NCBI GenBank assembly: GCA_002366795.1
Contig: DFBX01000125.1
Span: 1-64,000, forward strand
Source of the DNA: Rhodobacteraceae bacterium UBA3069
GTDB taxonomy: Bacteria > Pseudomonadota > Alphaproteobacteria > Rhodobacterales > Rhodobacteraceae
DNA: 64,000 nucleotides
Direction: 5' to 3'
A model generated the notes under the pieces. It ran no database searches and was not told where the DNA came from. It saw nothing but the letters and a program-made list of their open reading frames with translations. Positions 7,360 to 16,055 of the stretch are shown here, in pieces. The position numbers were made by a program, and so were the translations under genes. The stretch's first letter is position 1. Each line of letters begins with the position of its first letter.

Positions 7360-9729
7360 TTAGCCCTTTTGCATTGCCGACCAGACGCGCGAGGGGCTGA
7401 CCGGCATGTCGATATGATCCACATTGTAACCGCCACGTTGCAACGCGTCGATGACAGCATTGACCACCGCAGGGGGCGAACCAATGGCACCGGCCTCGCC
7501 GCAACCTTTCACGCCCAACGGGTTGTGGGTGCAAGGGGTCTGGCAGGAATGGTCAGTGGAATACATCGGCAGATCGCTGGCACGGGGCATCGCGTAATCC
7601 ATAAAGGATCCGGTCAGCAACTGGCCGTTTTCATCATAGGTTACATTTTCCAACATAGCCTGACCGATACCTTGGGCCACGCCGCCATGCACTTGGCCTT
7701 CGACAACCATCGGGTTGATGATATTGCCGAAATCATCCGCTGTGGTGAAGGACAGGATATCAACCTTACCTGTGTCGGGGTCCACTTCGACCTCGCAGAT
7801 ATAAGCGCCCGATGGGTAGGTGAAATTCGACGGGTCGTAAAACGCCGTCTCTTCCAGACCGGGTTCAAGGCTTTCCAGCGGATAGTTATGCGGCACATAG
7901 GCTGCCAGCGTCACTTCACCCCAAGCCAGCGATTTATCGGTGCCCGCAACGGTGAATTGACCGTCTTTCAACTCGATATCCCCTTCCGAGGCTTCCAGCA
8001 GATGCGCGGCAATCTTTTTCGCCTTGTTGATGATCTTCTCGGTGGCGCGCACCATGGCCGACCCGCCAACCGCGATCGAGCGGGAACCATAGGTGCCCAT
8101 GCCCATCGGGACTTTGCTGGTGTCGCCATGCACGATGTCGATCTGGTCGGCGGGAATGCCGATCATTTCTGCAACCACTTGCGCAAAGGTCGTTTCGTGA
8201 CCTTGGCCATGGCTGTGCGACCCGGTCATCACGCTGATGGAACCCGTCGCATTCACCCTTACGGTGGCGGATTCATACAGGCCGGCACGCGCGCCCAACT
8301 GCCCCACAAGGTTCGACGGCGCGATGCCGCAAGCCTCGATGAAATGGGCCAGGCCATAGCCGCGCAGCTTGCCGCGGGCCTTGGATTCCGCCGCGCGGGC
8401 CTCGAAGCCGGCGTAGTCGGTCATCTCCAGCGCCTTGTCCAGCGTGGCATGATAGTTGCCGGTGTCATAGGTCACGGCCACGGGCGTGTCATAGGGGAAC
8501 TGCTCGGGCTTGATGAAGTTCTTGCGGCGCAGTTCCGCAGGATCGACACCCAGCTCGCGCGCGGCCTTGTCCACCACACGTTCCAGTTGGAAGGTCGCCT
8601 CGGGGCGGCCCGCCCCGCGATAGGCGTCAACCGGGGTGGTGTTGGTGAAGACGGCCTTGACATTCACATAGACCAGCGGCGTGGTGTAATTGCCCGCCAT
8701 CAGCGTACCGTGCAGCCACGTGGGGATCGACGGCGCGAAGGTGGACAGGTAAGCGCCCATGTTCGCATAAGTGTCGGTGCGGACCGCGGTGAACATGTGG
8801 TTTTCGTCCAGCGCCAGTTCGATCTTGGTGACGTGGTCGCGGCCATGGGCATCGGAAATGAACGCCTCGGACCGGGTCGAGGTCCATTTGACCGGACGGT
8901 TCAGCACTTTCGACGCCCAAGTCACGAATGCCTCTTCGGCATAGTGAAAGATTTTCGTGCCGAAACCACCGCCCACATCGGGGGCCACAACGCGCAGCTT
9001 GTGTTCGGGGATGTTCAGCACGAATGCGCCCATCAGCAGGCGGATCACATGCGGGTTCTGCGAAGTGGTATAAAGCGTGAATTCGTCATTCGAGCGGTTG
9101 TAATCGCCCACGGCGACGCGCGGCTCCATCGGGTTGGCCACCAGACGGTTGTTCACCAGTTCCAGCGTGGTAACATGGTGCGCGTTCTTGATCGCCTCGT
9201 CCACGGCTTCGCGGTTTTCCTCGACGAAACCCCAGTCATAGCAAAGGTTAGAGGTCAGGTCGTCATGCACCTTGGTGGCGCCGTCCTTGATCGCTTCCTT
9301 CATGTTCAGGACCGGTTCAAGCTCTTCGATGTCCAGCTCGATCGCCTCGGCAGCATCGCGCGCCTGTTCCAGCGATTCCGCGACGACAACGGCGATGGGG
9401 TCACCGACGTGACGCACCTTGCCTTCGGCCAGGATCGGGTGCTTGGGTTCCTGCATGACTTCGCCGAAACGGTCGGTCACTTGCCAGCCGCAGGGAATGC
9501 CGCCTTTTTCCTCGAAATCTGCCGCGGTAAAGATCCGCAGAACACCGGGCATCTCGGACGCGGCCGAGGTGTCGATGTTGTTGATCTTGCCATGCGCGAT
9601 GTCCGAGCGCAGGAAATGCGCATAGGTCTGGCCGTGCATGTTGATGTCGTCGGTGTAATTGCCGTTGCCGGTCAGAAACCGGATGTCCTCGCGCCGCTTG
9701 GTGCTGGCGCCAATGCCGTCCTTGGGCAT
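7360..9729 (-). CDS. coxL: CO dehydrogenase-like molybdopterin large subunit, form II
   Basis: The 789-residue molybdenum-cofactor subunit of a xanthine-oxidase-family hydroxylase starts MPKDGIGASTKRREDIRFLTG. The active-site loop reads AYRGAGR (about residues 369-375), the form II signature. The AYRCSFR loop of proven CO dehydrogenases (form I) is absent, so the copper-binding cysteine is missing. The C-terminal GCGEAGAIGSP holds the catalytic Glu region. Form II enzymes have no settled physiological role. The location next to XoxF-type methanol genes suggests a different hydroxylase substrate, but this is inference. Confidence 0.9.
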   Translation of the reverse strand: MPKDGIGASTKRREDIRFLTGNGNYTDDINMHGQTYAHFLRSDIAHGKINNIDTSAASEMPGVLRIFTAADFEEKGGIPCGWQVTDRFGEVMQEPKHPILAEGKVRHVGDPIAVVVAESLEQARDAAEAIELDIEELEPVLNMKEAIKDGATKVHDDLTSNLCYDWGFVEENREAVDEAIKNAHHVTTLELVNNRLVANPMEPRVAVGDYNRSNDEFTLYTTSQNPHVIRLLMGAFVLNIPEHKLRVVAPDVGGGFGTKIFHYAEEAFVTWASKVLNRPVKWTSTRSEAFISDAHGRDHVTKIELALDENHMFTAVRTDTYANMGAYLSTFAPSIPTWLHGTLMAGNYTTPLVYVNVKAVFTNTTPVDAYRGAGRPEATFQLERVVDKAARELGVDPAELRRKNFIKPEQFPYDTPVAVTYDTGNYHATLDKALEMTDYAGFEARAAESKARGKLRGYGLAHFIEACGIAPSNLVGQLGARAGLYESATVRVNATGSISVMTGSHSHGQGHETTFAQVVAEMIGIPADQIDIVHGDTSKVPMGMGTYGSRSIAVGGSAMVRATEKIINKAKKIAAHLLEASEGDIELKDGQFTVAGTDKSLAWGEVTLAAYVPHNYPLESLEPGLEETAFYDPSNFTYPSGAYICEVEVDPDTGKVDILSFTTADDFGNIINPMVVEGQVHGGVAQGIGQAMLENVTYDENGQLLTGSFMDYAMPRASDLPMYSTDHSCQTPCTHNPLGVKGCGEAGAIGSPPAVVNAVIDALQRGGYNVDHIDMPVSPSRVWSAMQKG

Positions 9730-9819
9730 GGTATTCTCCTCCGTTGGCGATGCGCCTGGCGCATCTTTATGACGATAAGGTGGGAGCGGGCGCGGTGGGC
9801 GCGCCCAGCTGCCGCGCCC

Positions 9820-10305
9820 TTATTCCGCGGCGATGCTGCTGACGTCCTGGCCGGACGCGGCATATATCGCCTTGATGATGTTGTGATACCCGGTGCAGCG
9901 GCAGATGTTGCCTTCCAGGTAGTGACGGATATCCGCCTCGGTCGGCTTGGGGTTTTCTTTCAAAAGCGCCGTGGCCGACATCACCATGCCGGGGGTGCAG
10001 AAACCGCATTGCAGGCCGTGATGGTCCTGGAATGCCTGCTGCACGGCGGTCAGTGTGCCATCTTCGGCAGCCTGACCTTCGATTGTCACGATCTCTGCGC
10101 CGTCCGCCTCGTTGGCGAACATGGTGCAGGATTTCACGGGCTTGCCGTTCACATGCACAACACAAGCGCCGCACTGGCTGGTATCGCAACCCACATGGGT
10201 GCCGGTCAGTTCCAGTTCATCGCGCAGAAACTGCACCAAAAGGGTGCGCCCTTCGGCATCGCCCGTACGGGTCTTGCCGTTCACCTTCATCGTTAGCGTC
10301 GTCAT
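9820..10305 (-). CDS. coxS: CO dehydrogenase-type [2Fe-2S] small subunit (form II set)
   Basis: The 161-residue iron-sulfur subunit has a plant-type [2Fe-2S] site (Cys40, Cys45, Cys48, Cys60) and a C-terminal second cluster (CGFCTPG and CRCTGY). The C-terminal tail (SGQDVSSIAAE) is variable in the family. It is encoded between coxG and coxL on the minus strand and would relay electrons from the Mo site in CoxL to FAD in CoxM. Confidence 0.93.
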   Translation of the reverse strand: MTTLTMKVNGKTRTGDAEGRTLLVQFLRDELELTGTHVGCDTSQCGACVVHVNGKPVKSCTMFANEADGAEIVTIEGQAAEDGTLTAVQQAFQDHHGLQCGFCTPGMVMSATALLKENPKPTEADIRHYLEGNICRCTGYHNIIKAIYAASGQDVSSIAAE

Positions 10306-10343
10306 AACGTCCTCCCTGTAACGTCTTTTCGTGGCTTGCCAGC

Positions 10344-10886
10344 TTAGTTGAATACGCGCTTGAGCCAGCCTTTTTTCTTATCTTCATCGCCTTCGGCACC
10401 GGCCTCTTCGGCTTCGGTGGTGGCGGGTGCTTCGTCGGCGGGGTTGTCGCCCTCGACCGCCGATGCGAAATCGGCAAAGAACTGGTCGGCCATCTTCTTG
10501 GCGAACCCGTCGATGATGCGGCTGCCCAGCTGGGCCAGCTTGCCGCCCACTTTCGCTTCGACATCATAGGTCAGCAGCGTGCCGGTTTCGCTCGGCTCCA
10601 GCTTCACGTCGGCACCGCCCTTGGCAAAACCGGCCGCGCCCCCCTTGCCTTCGCCCGTCAGGGTCAGGCTGTGCGGCTCGTTCATATCGGAAAGGGTCAC
10701 GGCCCCCTTGAATGTCGCCTTAACCGGGCCGACCTTTTGCACCACCGTCGCCTCGAAGCCTTCTTCGGCGGTGCCGGACATTTCGGTGCAACCCGGCACG
10801 CAGGCTTTCAGAATCTCGGGGTTCAGCAGCGCGGCCCATACGTCTTGGGATTGGGCGGCAATTTCGCGGGAATCGGTAAGTTTCAT
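10344..10886 (-). CDS. coxG: CoxG-like SRPBCC protein
   Basis: The 180-residue protein starts MKLTDSREIAAQSQDVWAAL after an AGAGGAAG ribosome binding site. A longer frame 10 codons upstream lacks support. The SRPBCC fold is recognisable by NPEILKACVPGCTEM and the GKLAQLGSRIIDGFAKKMADQFF helix. An acidic Ala/Glu-rich linker follows, ending in a basic KKKGWLKRVF tail. In Oligotropha, CoxG recruits CO dehydrogenase to the membrane. Here it leads the form II set, 39 bp before coxS. The form I operon at 38-44 kb has no coxG, so this copy might also serve that enzyme (inference). Confidence 0.88.
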   Translation of the reverse strand: MKLTDSREIAAQSQDVWAALLNPEILKACVPGCTEMSGTAEEGFEATVVQKVGPVKATFKGAVTLSDMNEPHSLTLTGEGKGGAAGFAKGGADVKLEPSETGTLLTYDVEAKVGGKLAQLGSRIIDGFAKKMADQFFADFASAVEGDNPADEAPATTEAEEAGAEGDEDKKKGWLKRVFN

Positions 10887-10969
10887 CGGTCTTCCTCTTC
10901 GTTCTTTGTCTGGCACGCTACGGCACGAGGGCGGCCCCCGACTATTCGACCAAGGGTGTATGCCCGTTG

Positions 10970-11866
10970 TCAGCGGTATTCCGGTTTTTTCAGGACCAAC
11001 CCGTAACGCGCGAAAATTTCTTCGATCCCGCCATCATTGAGCGCCGCCAAAACCGCATCGTCAACCGCATATCCCAATGCGCGGTATGCAAAATGTACGG
11101 CAAGGCCATTTGTCCACTCTCCCACTGCAAAACCGGGCAGAGGGGGCTGGTGCAGGGCCAGGTTATCGGTCAGCCCGTATTCCAACTCGCCGCGCGGGCC
11201 CATGGCGGCTTTTGTCTCTCCGCCATCCAGCGCCTTCATCGCGTCCGCCGTGGTGGGATAGCGTTGCATGTTGCCCGCCAGCTGCCCGCCCGGAAAGGCG
11301 CTGAGATAGAAATCCGAGATCGAATCGTTTTCAACCGCAACGCTGTCGAACCGGAAATAGGCGGGCACAGGCGGGTCTTCGGGATATTGATCCTTGCGGT
11401 AAGCAATCGCGATGCCTTCGATATGATAGGTGCCGGTAAACACCACCTGTTCGACTCGGCAGGCAAATTCGCTGTCATAGGGCACATGCAGCATCACGTT
11501 CACCACGGCCCCGCCCACGACCGGGCCTTTCCAGATCCAGTTGCGCAGATCCGTTTCCAGGTTTTCACCCGGCGTGACCAGCTTGAACCGCGCTTCGACA
11601 CCCAGGTCGTCCGCGATCAGGCGGGCGATGTCGATGTCCACGCCGGCAGGTTTACCGCCCTGCTCGAATGACCAGGGCGGGAAATTTTCATAGGCGGCAA
11701 AGGTGATGAAACCGCGTTCCTGAATGGCATCCAGATCGGCGCCCACGATATCGCGGCCCGCATTCTGGGGCTTGGGCTGGGGCACGTAATCCTCGCAGCG
11801 CGCCATGGCTTCGGTGCCAGTCAGACACAAAAGTGCAAGGCCCAGCGCCGCGAGTTGATTTCTCAT
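10970..11866 (-). CDS. xoxJ: XoxJ/MoxJ-like periplasmic binding protein
   Basis: The 298-residue solute-binding-type protein has an N-terminal signal peptide (LAALGLALLCLTGTEAMA). The fold is of the amino-acid-binding type (ENFPPWSFEQGGKPAGVDIDIA), as in MoxJ/XoxJ, which accompany methanol dehydrogenase and are thought to help its maturation rather than transport. It lies 17 bp downstream of the XoxG-type cytochrome gene, the standard pairing in xox clusters. No permease or ATPase of an amino-acid importer is adjacent, which supports the XoxJ reading. Confidence 0.85.
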   Translation of the reverse strand: MRNQLAALGLALLCLTGTEAMARCEDYVPQPKPQNAGRDIVGADLDAIQERGFITFAAYENFPPWSFEQGGKPAGVDIDIARLIADDLGVEARFKLVTPGENLETDLRNWIWKGPVVGGAVVNVMLHVPYDSEFACRVEQVVFTGTYHIEGIAIAYRKDQYPEDPPVPAYFRFDSVAVENDSISDFYLSAFPGGQLAGNMQRYPTTADAMKALDGGETKAAMGPRGELEYGLTDNLALHQPPLPGFAVGEWTNGLAVHFAYRALGYAVDDAVLAALNDGGIEEIFARYGLVLKKPEYR

Positions 11867-11883
11867 ATGCCCTTGCTCCTGTT

Positions 11884-12564
11884 TTAGTGCGCTGCGGACA
11901 GGCCGATGGTCAGCTGTTCGGCCGCATGGACCGGATCGGCCTTGTCGCCGCTGATCAGGTTCGCCGCGCGAAACGCCACCGAATCCGCCACGGGCGCACC
12001 CGATCCGGTTTCGATCTTGCCTGCGATCTCGCGCAGTTCGGTTTCCAGCGCGGGCAGGTCGGCATCCTTGCCCTTGGTCTGCAACTCGTCGCGAATTTCC
12101 TTCAGCCGGTCACTGTATTCGTCCATCGCGCCATCGTCGGGGCGGGTTTCAACATAGGTGCGGATCGCCCAAGCGGCTTTCTGGCCCAGAAGCTCGCCAA
12201 AGGCGGGCATCTTGGTGATACCGTTCTGAGTATAGCCGGTCTGGAACCGTTCAACGAACCATTCGTCACCGTATTCTTCGGCTTCAAGATATCGCAGGTC
12301 GGGGGCTAGGCCGCCCGACACCACGCCCAGACCATGGCAGCGCGCGCAGTTCTGGTTATAGCCGGAATCGCCGATCTCGACCGCTTTCAGCCAAACATCC
12401 TCGCCCACCGCTTCGACGCGATAGGGGTTTTCGGTCAGCCACTCCTCGCCCACATCGGGCAGGGCTTTGGTATCGACGGCTTGCGGCGTAACATCGCCAT
12501 GCGCCAAGGCGAAACTTGCAACGGTCATTGTCAGGCCGGTAGCGGCCAGCAGGGTCTTGAACAT
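11884..12564 (-). CDS. xoxG: XoxG-like cytochrome c, acceptor for XoxF
   Basis: The 226-residue periplasmic cytochrome c has a signal peptide (residues 1-21, cleaved after FALA) and one CxxCH heme site (Cys73, Cys76, His77). A likely axial Met lies in GITKMPAFGE. A long charged C-terminal extension (residues 140-226, KGKDADLPALETEL) is not part of the heme fold. It would take electrons from PQQ in XoxF. The upstream frame (to 12834) is rejected because it overlaps the divergent gene. The ATG at 12564 follows GGAGG. It starts the xoxG-xoxJ minus-strand unit, with coxG-S-L-M further downstream. Confidence 0.87.
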   Translation of the reverse strand: MFKTLLAATGLTMTVASFALAHGDVTPQAVDTKALPDVGEEWLTENPYRVEAVGEDVWLKAVEIGDSGYNQNCARCHGLGVVSGGLAPDLRYLEAEEYGDEWFVERFQTGYTQNGITKMPAFGELLGQKAAWAIRTYVETRPDDGAMDEYSDRLKEIRDELQTKGKDADLPALETELREIAGKIETGSGAPVADSVAFRAANLISGDKADPVHAAEQLTIGLSAAH

Positions 12565-12620
12565 GGAATCCTCCCATTCGTGCGTTTCGCCCTTCTGATA
12601 TGGGGCTATGTCGCGCCTTG

Positions 12621-12669
12621 GTATTCGACCTTGGTTTAACCAGAACATAAACTTCGACTTTGGTCCAAT
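12621..12669 (+). promoter_or_regulatory. Possible regulator sites before the PQQ-associated ABC operon
   Basis: Two related direct repeats, ATTCGACCTTGG (12623-12634) and CTTCGACTTTGG (12652-12663), lie 29 bp apart in the divergent interval. TTCGAC differs by one base from the TACGAC element seen before xoxF and pqqA. A weak -10-like TCCAAT (12664-12669) starts 33 nt after the first copy. This is suggestive only. Confidence 0.35.
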
Positions 12670-12720
12670 GGCAGGTGGCCGCCCCCCGTGGCTTGCTGAC
12701 TGGCAAGGGAGGAAACGCGC

Positions 12721-13902
12721 GTGAAAATCTTGAACCGTCTGTCTGCTTTGTTGGCCGCGGCAGTGGCCACCTGCACGCTTGCCATACCCGCGAGGGCCGA
12801 GGTGACTTTGCAAGTCACGTATCTGGCGCAACATGTGGAACTACCCCCCGTTCTGTCAAACCTTGATGTGCCGCCCGATGATCTGGGCCTTGCTGGCGCG
12901 CGACTGGCATTGAAAGACAACCTGACAACCGGCAAGTTCTTGAAACACAACTATGCGCTGGACGAAATTCAGGTCGAAATAGGCGGCGATCTTCTGTCTG
13001 CCGCGCGGCAGGCGCTGGCGGCATCCCCCTACTTGATCATCGACGCCCCCGCCGCCGATCTTCTGGCGGTCGCTGACCTGCCCGAGGCGGCGAATGCACT
13101 GATTTTCAACGCCTCTGCCCCCGACGACACGCTACGCGATGCCGAATGCCGTGCCAACGTGCTGCACACCCTGCCCAGCCGCGCGATGCGGGCCGATGCA
13201 CTGATGCAATTCGCCCAATCGCGCCGCTGGACCGATCTGGCCATGATCACCGGCGGGCATGACAGCGACCGCACCCTTGCCGCCGCGCTGGATCGGTCTG
13301 CCCGCAAGTTCGGCATGAAGATCACCGCGCGCAAGGACTGGATCTTTGACGCCGACATGCGCCGCAATGCCAGCCAGGAGGTGCCGCTGTTCACCCAGGA
13401 TATGGGCGATTACGACCTGCTGCTGATCGCGGACGAAACAAACGATTTCGGCCGCTACCTGGCCTATAACACTTGGCTGCCCCGCCCCGTCGCCGGAACC
13501 GAGGGGCTGGTGCCCACCGCATGGTCCCCCGTGGTCGAACAATGGGGCGCGGCGCAGTTGCAATCGCGCTTTTCCGATCTGGCCGGGCGCGACATGGCCC
13601 CGCGCGACTACGCTGCATGGGCCGCCCTGCGCGTTCTGGGCGAGGCCGTGACCCGCACCAATTCCGCCATCCCCGCCACCCTGCGGGATTTCATCCTGTC
13701 AGACGCGTTCGAACTGGCAGGCTTCAAGGGGCGGACGCTGTCGTTCCGCCACTGGAACGGGCAACTCCGCCAACCGATTCCTTTGGTGACGGAGCGTGCA
13801 GTGGTGGCCCAAGCGCCCTTGCCCGGCTTCCTGCACCAGCGGAACGAGATGGACAGCCTTGGCATCGACGCACCTGAATCCAAATGCACCGCCTTTCAGT
13901 AA
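12721..13902 (+). CDS. PQQ-associated ABC system, periplasmic binding protein
   Basis: The 393-residue protein starts at a GTG preceded by AGGGAGGAAACGCGC and has a signal peptide cleaved near IPARA. It resembles branched-chain-type periplasmic binding proteins reported as 'ABC transporter substrate-binding protein, PQQ-dependent alcohol dehydrogenase system'. It carries DLLLIADETNDFGRYL and a conserved C-terminal WNGQLRQPIPLV. It is the first of five plus-strand genes that together look like an ABC-2 export system with periplasmic accessories. The ligand is unknown. Confidence 0.8.
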   Translation: MKILNRLSALLAAAVATCTLAIPARAEVTLQVTYLAQHVELPPVLSNLDVPPDDLGLAGARLALKDNLTTGKFLKHNYALDEIQVEIGGDLLSAARQALAASPYLIIDAPAADLLAVADLPEAANALIFNASAPDDTLRDAECRANVLHTLPSRAMRADALMQFAQSRRWTDLAMITGGHDSDRTLAAALDRSARKFGMKITARKDWIFDADMRRNASQEVPLFTQDMGDYDLLLIADETNDFGRYLAYNTWLPRPVAGTEGLVPTAWSPVVEQWGAAQLQSRFSDLAGRDMAPRDYAAWAALRVLGEAVTRTNSAIPATLRDFILSDAFELAGFKGRTLSFRHWNGQLRQPIPLVTERAVVAQAPLPGFLHQRNEMDSLGIDAPESKCTAFQ

Positions 13903-13911
13903 GGAAGAACG

Positions 13912-14874
13912 ATGAAACGCCTGCTTCCCGTCCTGCTTTTGACCGCCTCCCCCCTTGTGGCCGAGGAGATCTGGGTCACCAATGAAAAAGACGACACCGT
14001 CAGCGTGATCGATCTTTCCACGATGGAGGTGACGCGCACCATTCCAACGGGCGAACGGCCCCGCGGCATCACCTTTTCGCATGATTATTCCCGCGTCTAT
14101 ATCTGCGCATCGGACAGCGACACGGTGCAGGTGATGGACCCGGTCACTGGGGAAATCCTGCACGATTTGCCCTCGGGCGAAGACCCCGAACAATTCGTGC
14201 TGCACCCCAACGACCGGCATTTATACATCGCCAATGAAGATGACGCGATCACCACCGTGGTCGATACCGAATCCCGCACCGTGATCGCGCAGATCGACGT
14301 CGGGATCGAACCCGAGGGCATGGCCGTTTCACCCGACGGAAAAATTGCCATCACCACGTCCGAAACCACAAATATGGCGCATTGGATCGACACCGAAACG
14401 CGCGAATTGTTCGCCAACACGCTGGTCGATGCCCGCCCCCGCCACGCCGAATTCGTCAAGGGCGGGACCGAACTGTGGGTCTCTGCCGAAATCGGCGGCA
14501 CCATCACCGTGTTCAATACCGCGACGCAAACCGAAAAGGGCAAGATTCACTTCGAGGTCAAAGGCGTGCATCCCGACCGCGTGCAGCCCGTGGGTTTCGA
14601 ACTGACCGGCGACGAGAAGACCGCATTCGTCGCACTTGGCCCGTCGAACCACCTTGCCGTGGTCAATGCGGATACCTACGAGGTCGAGGATTACATCCTT
14701 GTCGGCCGCCGCGTCTGGCACATGGCCTTCAACACCGACAAATCGCTTTTGTTCACCACAAACGGAATCTCGGGCGATGTGACCGTGGTGGATGTGGCCA
14801 AACGCAAGCCGATCAAGACGATCAAGGTGGGCCGCTTCCCGTGGGGTGCCGCATTGCGTCCAACATCCAACTGA
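13912..14874 (+). CDS. PQQ-associated YVTN beta-propeller protein
   Basis: This secreted protein of 320 residues has a short signal peptide (MKRLLPVLLLTASPLVA). Repeated blades of about 42 residues read 'VTNEKDDTVSVIDLSTMEV', 'ICASDSDTVQVMDPVTGE', 'IANEDDAITTVVDTESR' and so on, which predicts a seven-bladed YVTN propeller. It matches the family annotated as PQQ-dependent catabolism-associated beta-propeller protein. It begins 9 bp after the binding-protein gene. It has no tryptophan-docking PQQ motifs, so it is not itself a quinoprotein dehydrogenase. Confidence 0.85.
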   Translation: MKRLLPVLLLTASPLVAEEIWVTNEKDDTVSVIDLSTMEVTRTIPTGERPRGITFSHDYSRVYICASDSDTVQVMDPVTGEILHDLPSGEDPEQFVLHPNDRHLYIANEDDAITTVVDTESRTVIAQIDVGIEPEGMAVSPDGKIAITTSETTNMAHWIDTETRELFANTLVDARPRHAEFVKGGTELWVSAEIGGTITVFNTATQTEKGKIHFEVKGVHPDRVQPVGFELTGDEKTAFVALGPSNHLAVVNADTYEVEDYILVGRRVWHMAFNTDKSLLFTTNGISGDVTVVDVAKRKPIKTIKVGRFPWGAALRPTSN

Positions 14875-14916
14875 ACGCTGCCCCCAATCCCGCCATCCCA
14901 TTTCTGAAGGATCACC

Positions 14917-15360
14917 ATGAAACAGCTTCTTCTTTCCGCCCTGCTTGCCATTACCCTACCCGCCACAGCGATGGCCGATGACGGTAAACCCGCCTTCGGC
15001 ATGGCCGGTATCCTGTCGAACAAGAACAAAGAGGATCTGCCGCCCATCATCCTGTCCTCGGGCATGCCCCTGTCCGACGCGCCTTGGGTGCTGAAATCCG
15101 GCACCTATTACGAATTCGAAATCCAGGGTGACGGATCGCAGGAACTGGCACTGGTCGGGTCCGAATTCTTCCGCGCCATCTGGATCGACGAGATCGTCGT
15201 CGAGGGCCTTGAAATCCGACCCCTCGGCCTGGATTCCATCGAATTCGACGAGGCGGGCGAGATGGAAATCGGGTTTGTCGCCATCAAGCCCGGGCGCTAC
15301 AACATCCATGTGCCGGGCAGCACCGGCGACACGCAAAGGCTGGAGATCACCATCGAATGA
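14917..15360 (+). CDS. Small secreted protein of the PQQ-associated ABC operon
   Basis: The 147-residue product has a signal peptide (MKQLLLSALLAITLPATAMA). It is a compact, beta-rich domain that ends in a segment reminiscent of cupredoxin folds (IKPGRYNIHVPGSTGDTQ), but I see no Cys-x-His-x-Met copper site. Its stop overlaps the ATPase start by 4 bp, so it is coupled to the ABC genes. I do not know its function. A structural or metal-handling accessory role in the periplasm is a guess from context. Confidence 0.75.
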   Translation: MKQLLLSALLAITLPATAMADDGKPAFGMAGILSNKNKEDLPPIILSSGMPLSDAPWVLKSGTYYEFEIQGDGSQELALVGSEFFRAIWIDEIVVEGLEIRPLGLDSIEFDEAGEMEIGFVAIKPGRYNIHVPGSTGDTQRLEITIE

Positions 15361-16055
15361 CGCAAGCGGGCGGGCTGACCATACGCGATCTGTCGTATCG
15401 CTATTCGGCCCATGGCCCCGACGCGCTGTCAGAGGTGTCGTTTTCCGTCGCGCCGGGCCGGTTCTGCGCTCTTCTGGGTGCGAACGGTGCTGGCAAATCG
15501 ACCCTGTTCAACCTTGTCACCCGGCTGTTCACCACACCCCATGGCGTGATCGAGGTGGCCGGCCATGACATCCGCCGCGCCCCGCGCAAGGCGCTGGCCC
15601 GCATGGGCGTGGTGTTCCAGCAGCCGACCCTTGACCTAGATCTTTCCGTGCGCCGCAACCTGTCGTATTTCGCGGCTCTGCACGGCCTTTCGGGCCACGC
15701 CGCAGCCAGCCGGATCGACGCCGCGCTGGACCGTTTCGGCCTGACCGACCGGGCAGAGCAGCCCGCCCGCGCGCTTTCGGGCGGATACCGCCGCCGCGTG
15801 GAAATTGCCCGCTCGACCCTGCACAGCCCCGCCGTTCTGCTGCTGGACGAACCGACCGTCGGGCTGGACCCGCAAACCCGCGCCGCCCTGACCGACGATG
15901 TCCACGCCATGTGCACCGATGACGGGCTGACGGTGCTGTGGTCCACCCACCTGCTGGACGAGGTCCGCGAAACCGACCGCCTCGTGATGCTGGAAAAAGG
16001 CCGCGTCACCTATGACGGCATCGGGCTTCCCGAAAATGCCAAGGCCCCGGCATGA
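15357..16055 (+). CDS. ABC transporter ATPase, PQQ-associated
   Basis: The 232-residue ATP-binding subunit has Walker A (GANGAGKST, about residue 40), signature LSGGYRRRVEIA, Walker B VLLLDEPTVGLD and the H-loop WSTHLLDE. It is of the ABC-2 exporter type. It overlaps the preceding gene and the permease gene by 4 bp each, giving a tightly coupled operon. It belongs to the group named 'PQQ-dependent alcohol dehydrogenase system ABC ATP-binding protein'. What it moves is not established. Confidence 0.9.
   Translation: MTQAGGLTIRDLSYRYSAHGPDALSEVSFSVAPGRFCALLGANGAGKSTLFNLVTRLFTTPHGVIEVAGHDIRRAPRKALARMGVVFQQPTLDLDLSVRRNLSYFAALHGLSGHAAASRIDAALDRFGLTDRAEQPARALSGGYRRRVEIARSTLHSPAVLLLDEPTVGLDPQTRAALTDDVHAMCTDDGLTVLWSTHLLDEVRETDRLVMLEKGRVTYDGIGLPENAKAPA

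Noticed and set aside
7033..10296. A plus-strand open frame of 1087 codons
   Set aside because: It lies antisense to coxM, coxL and coxS of the form II set. It is His/Arg/Gly-rich without any domain and reflects codon bias of the real minus-strand genes.
10943..10951. ATTCGACC in the coxG-xoxJ gap as a methanol element
   Set aside because: It points to the plus strand, where no gene starts. On the strand of coxG the sequence is GGTCGAAT, so orientation does not fit.
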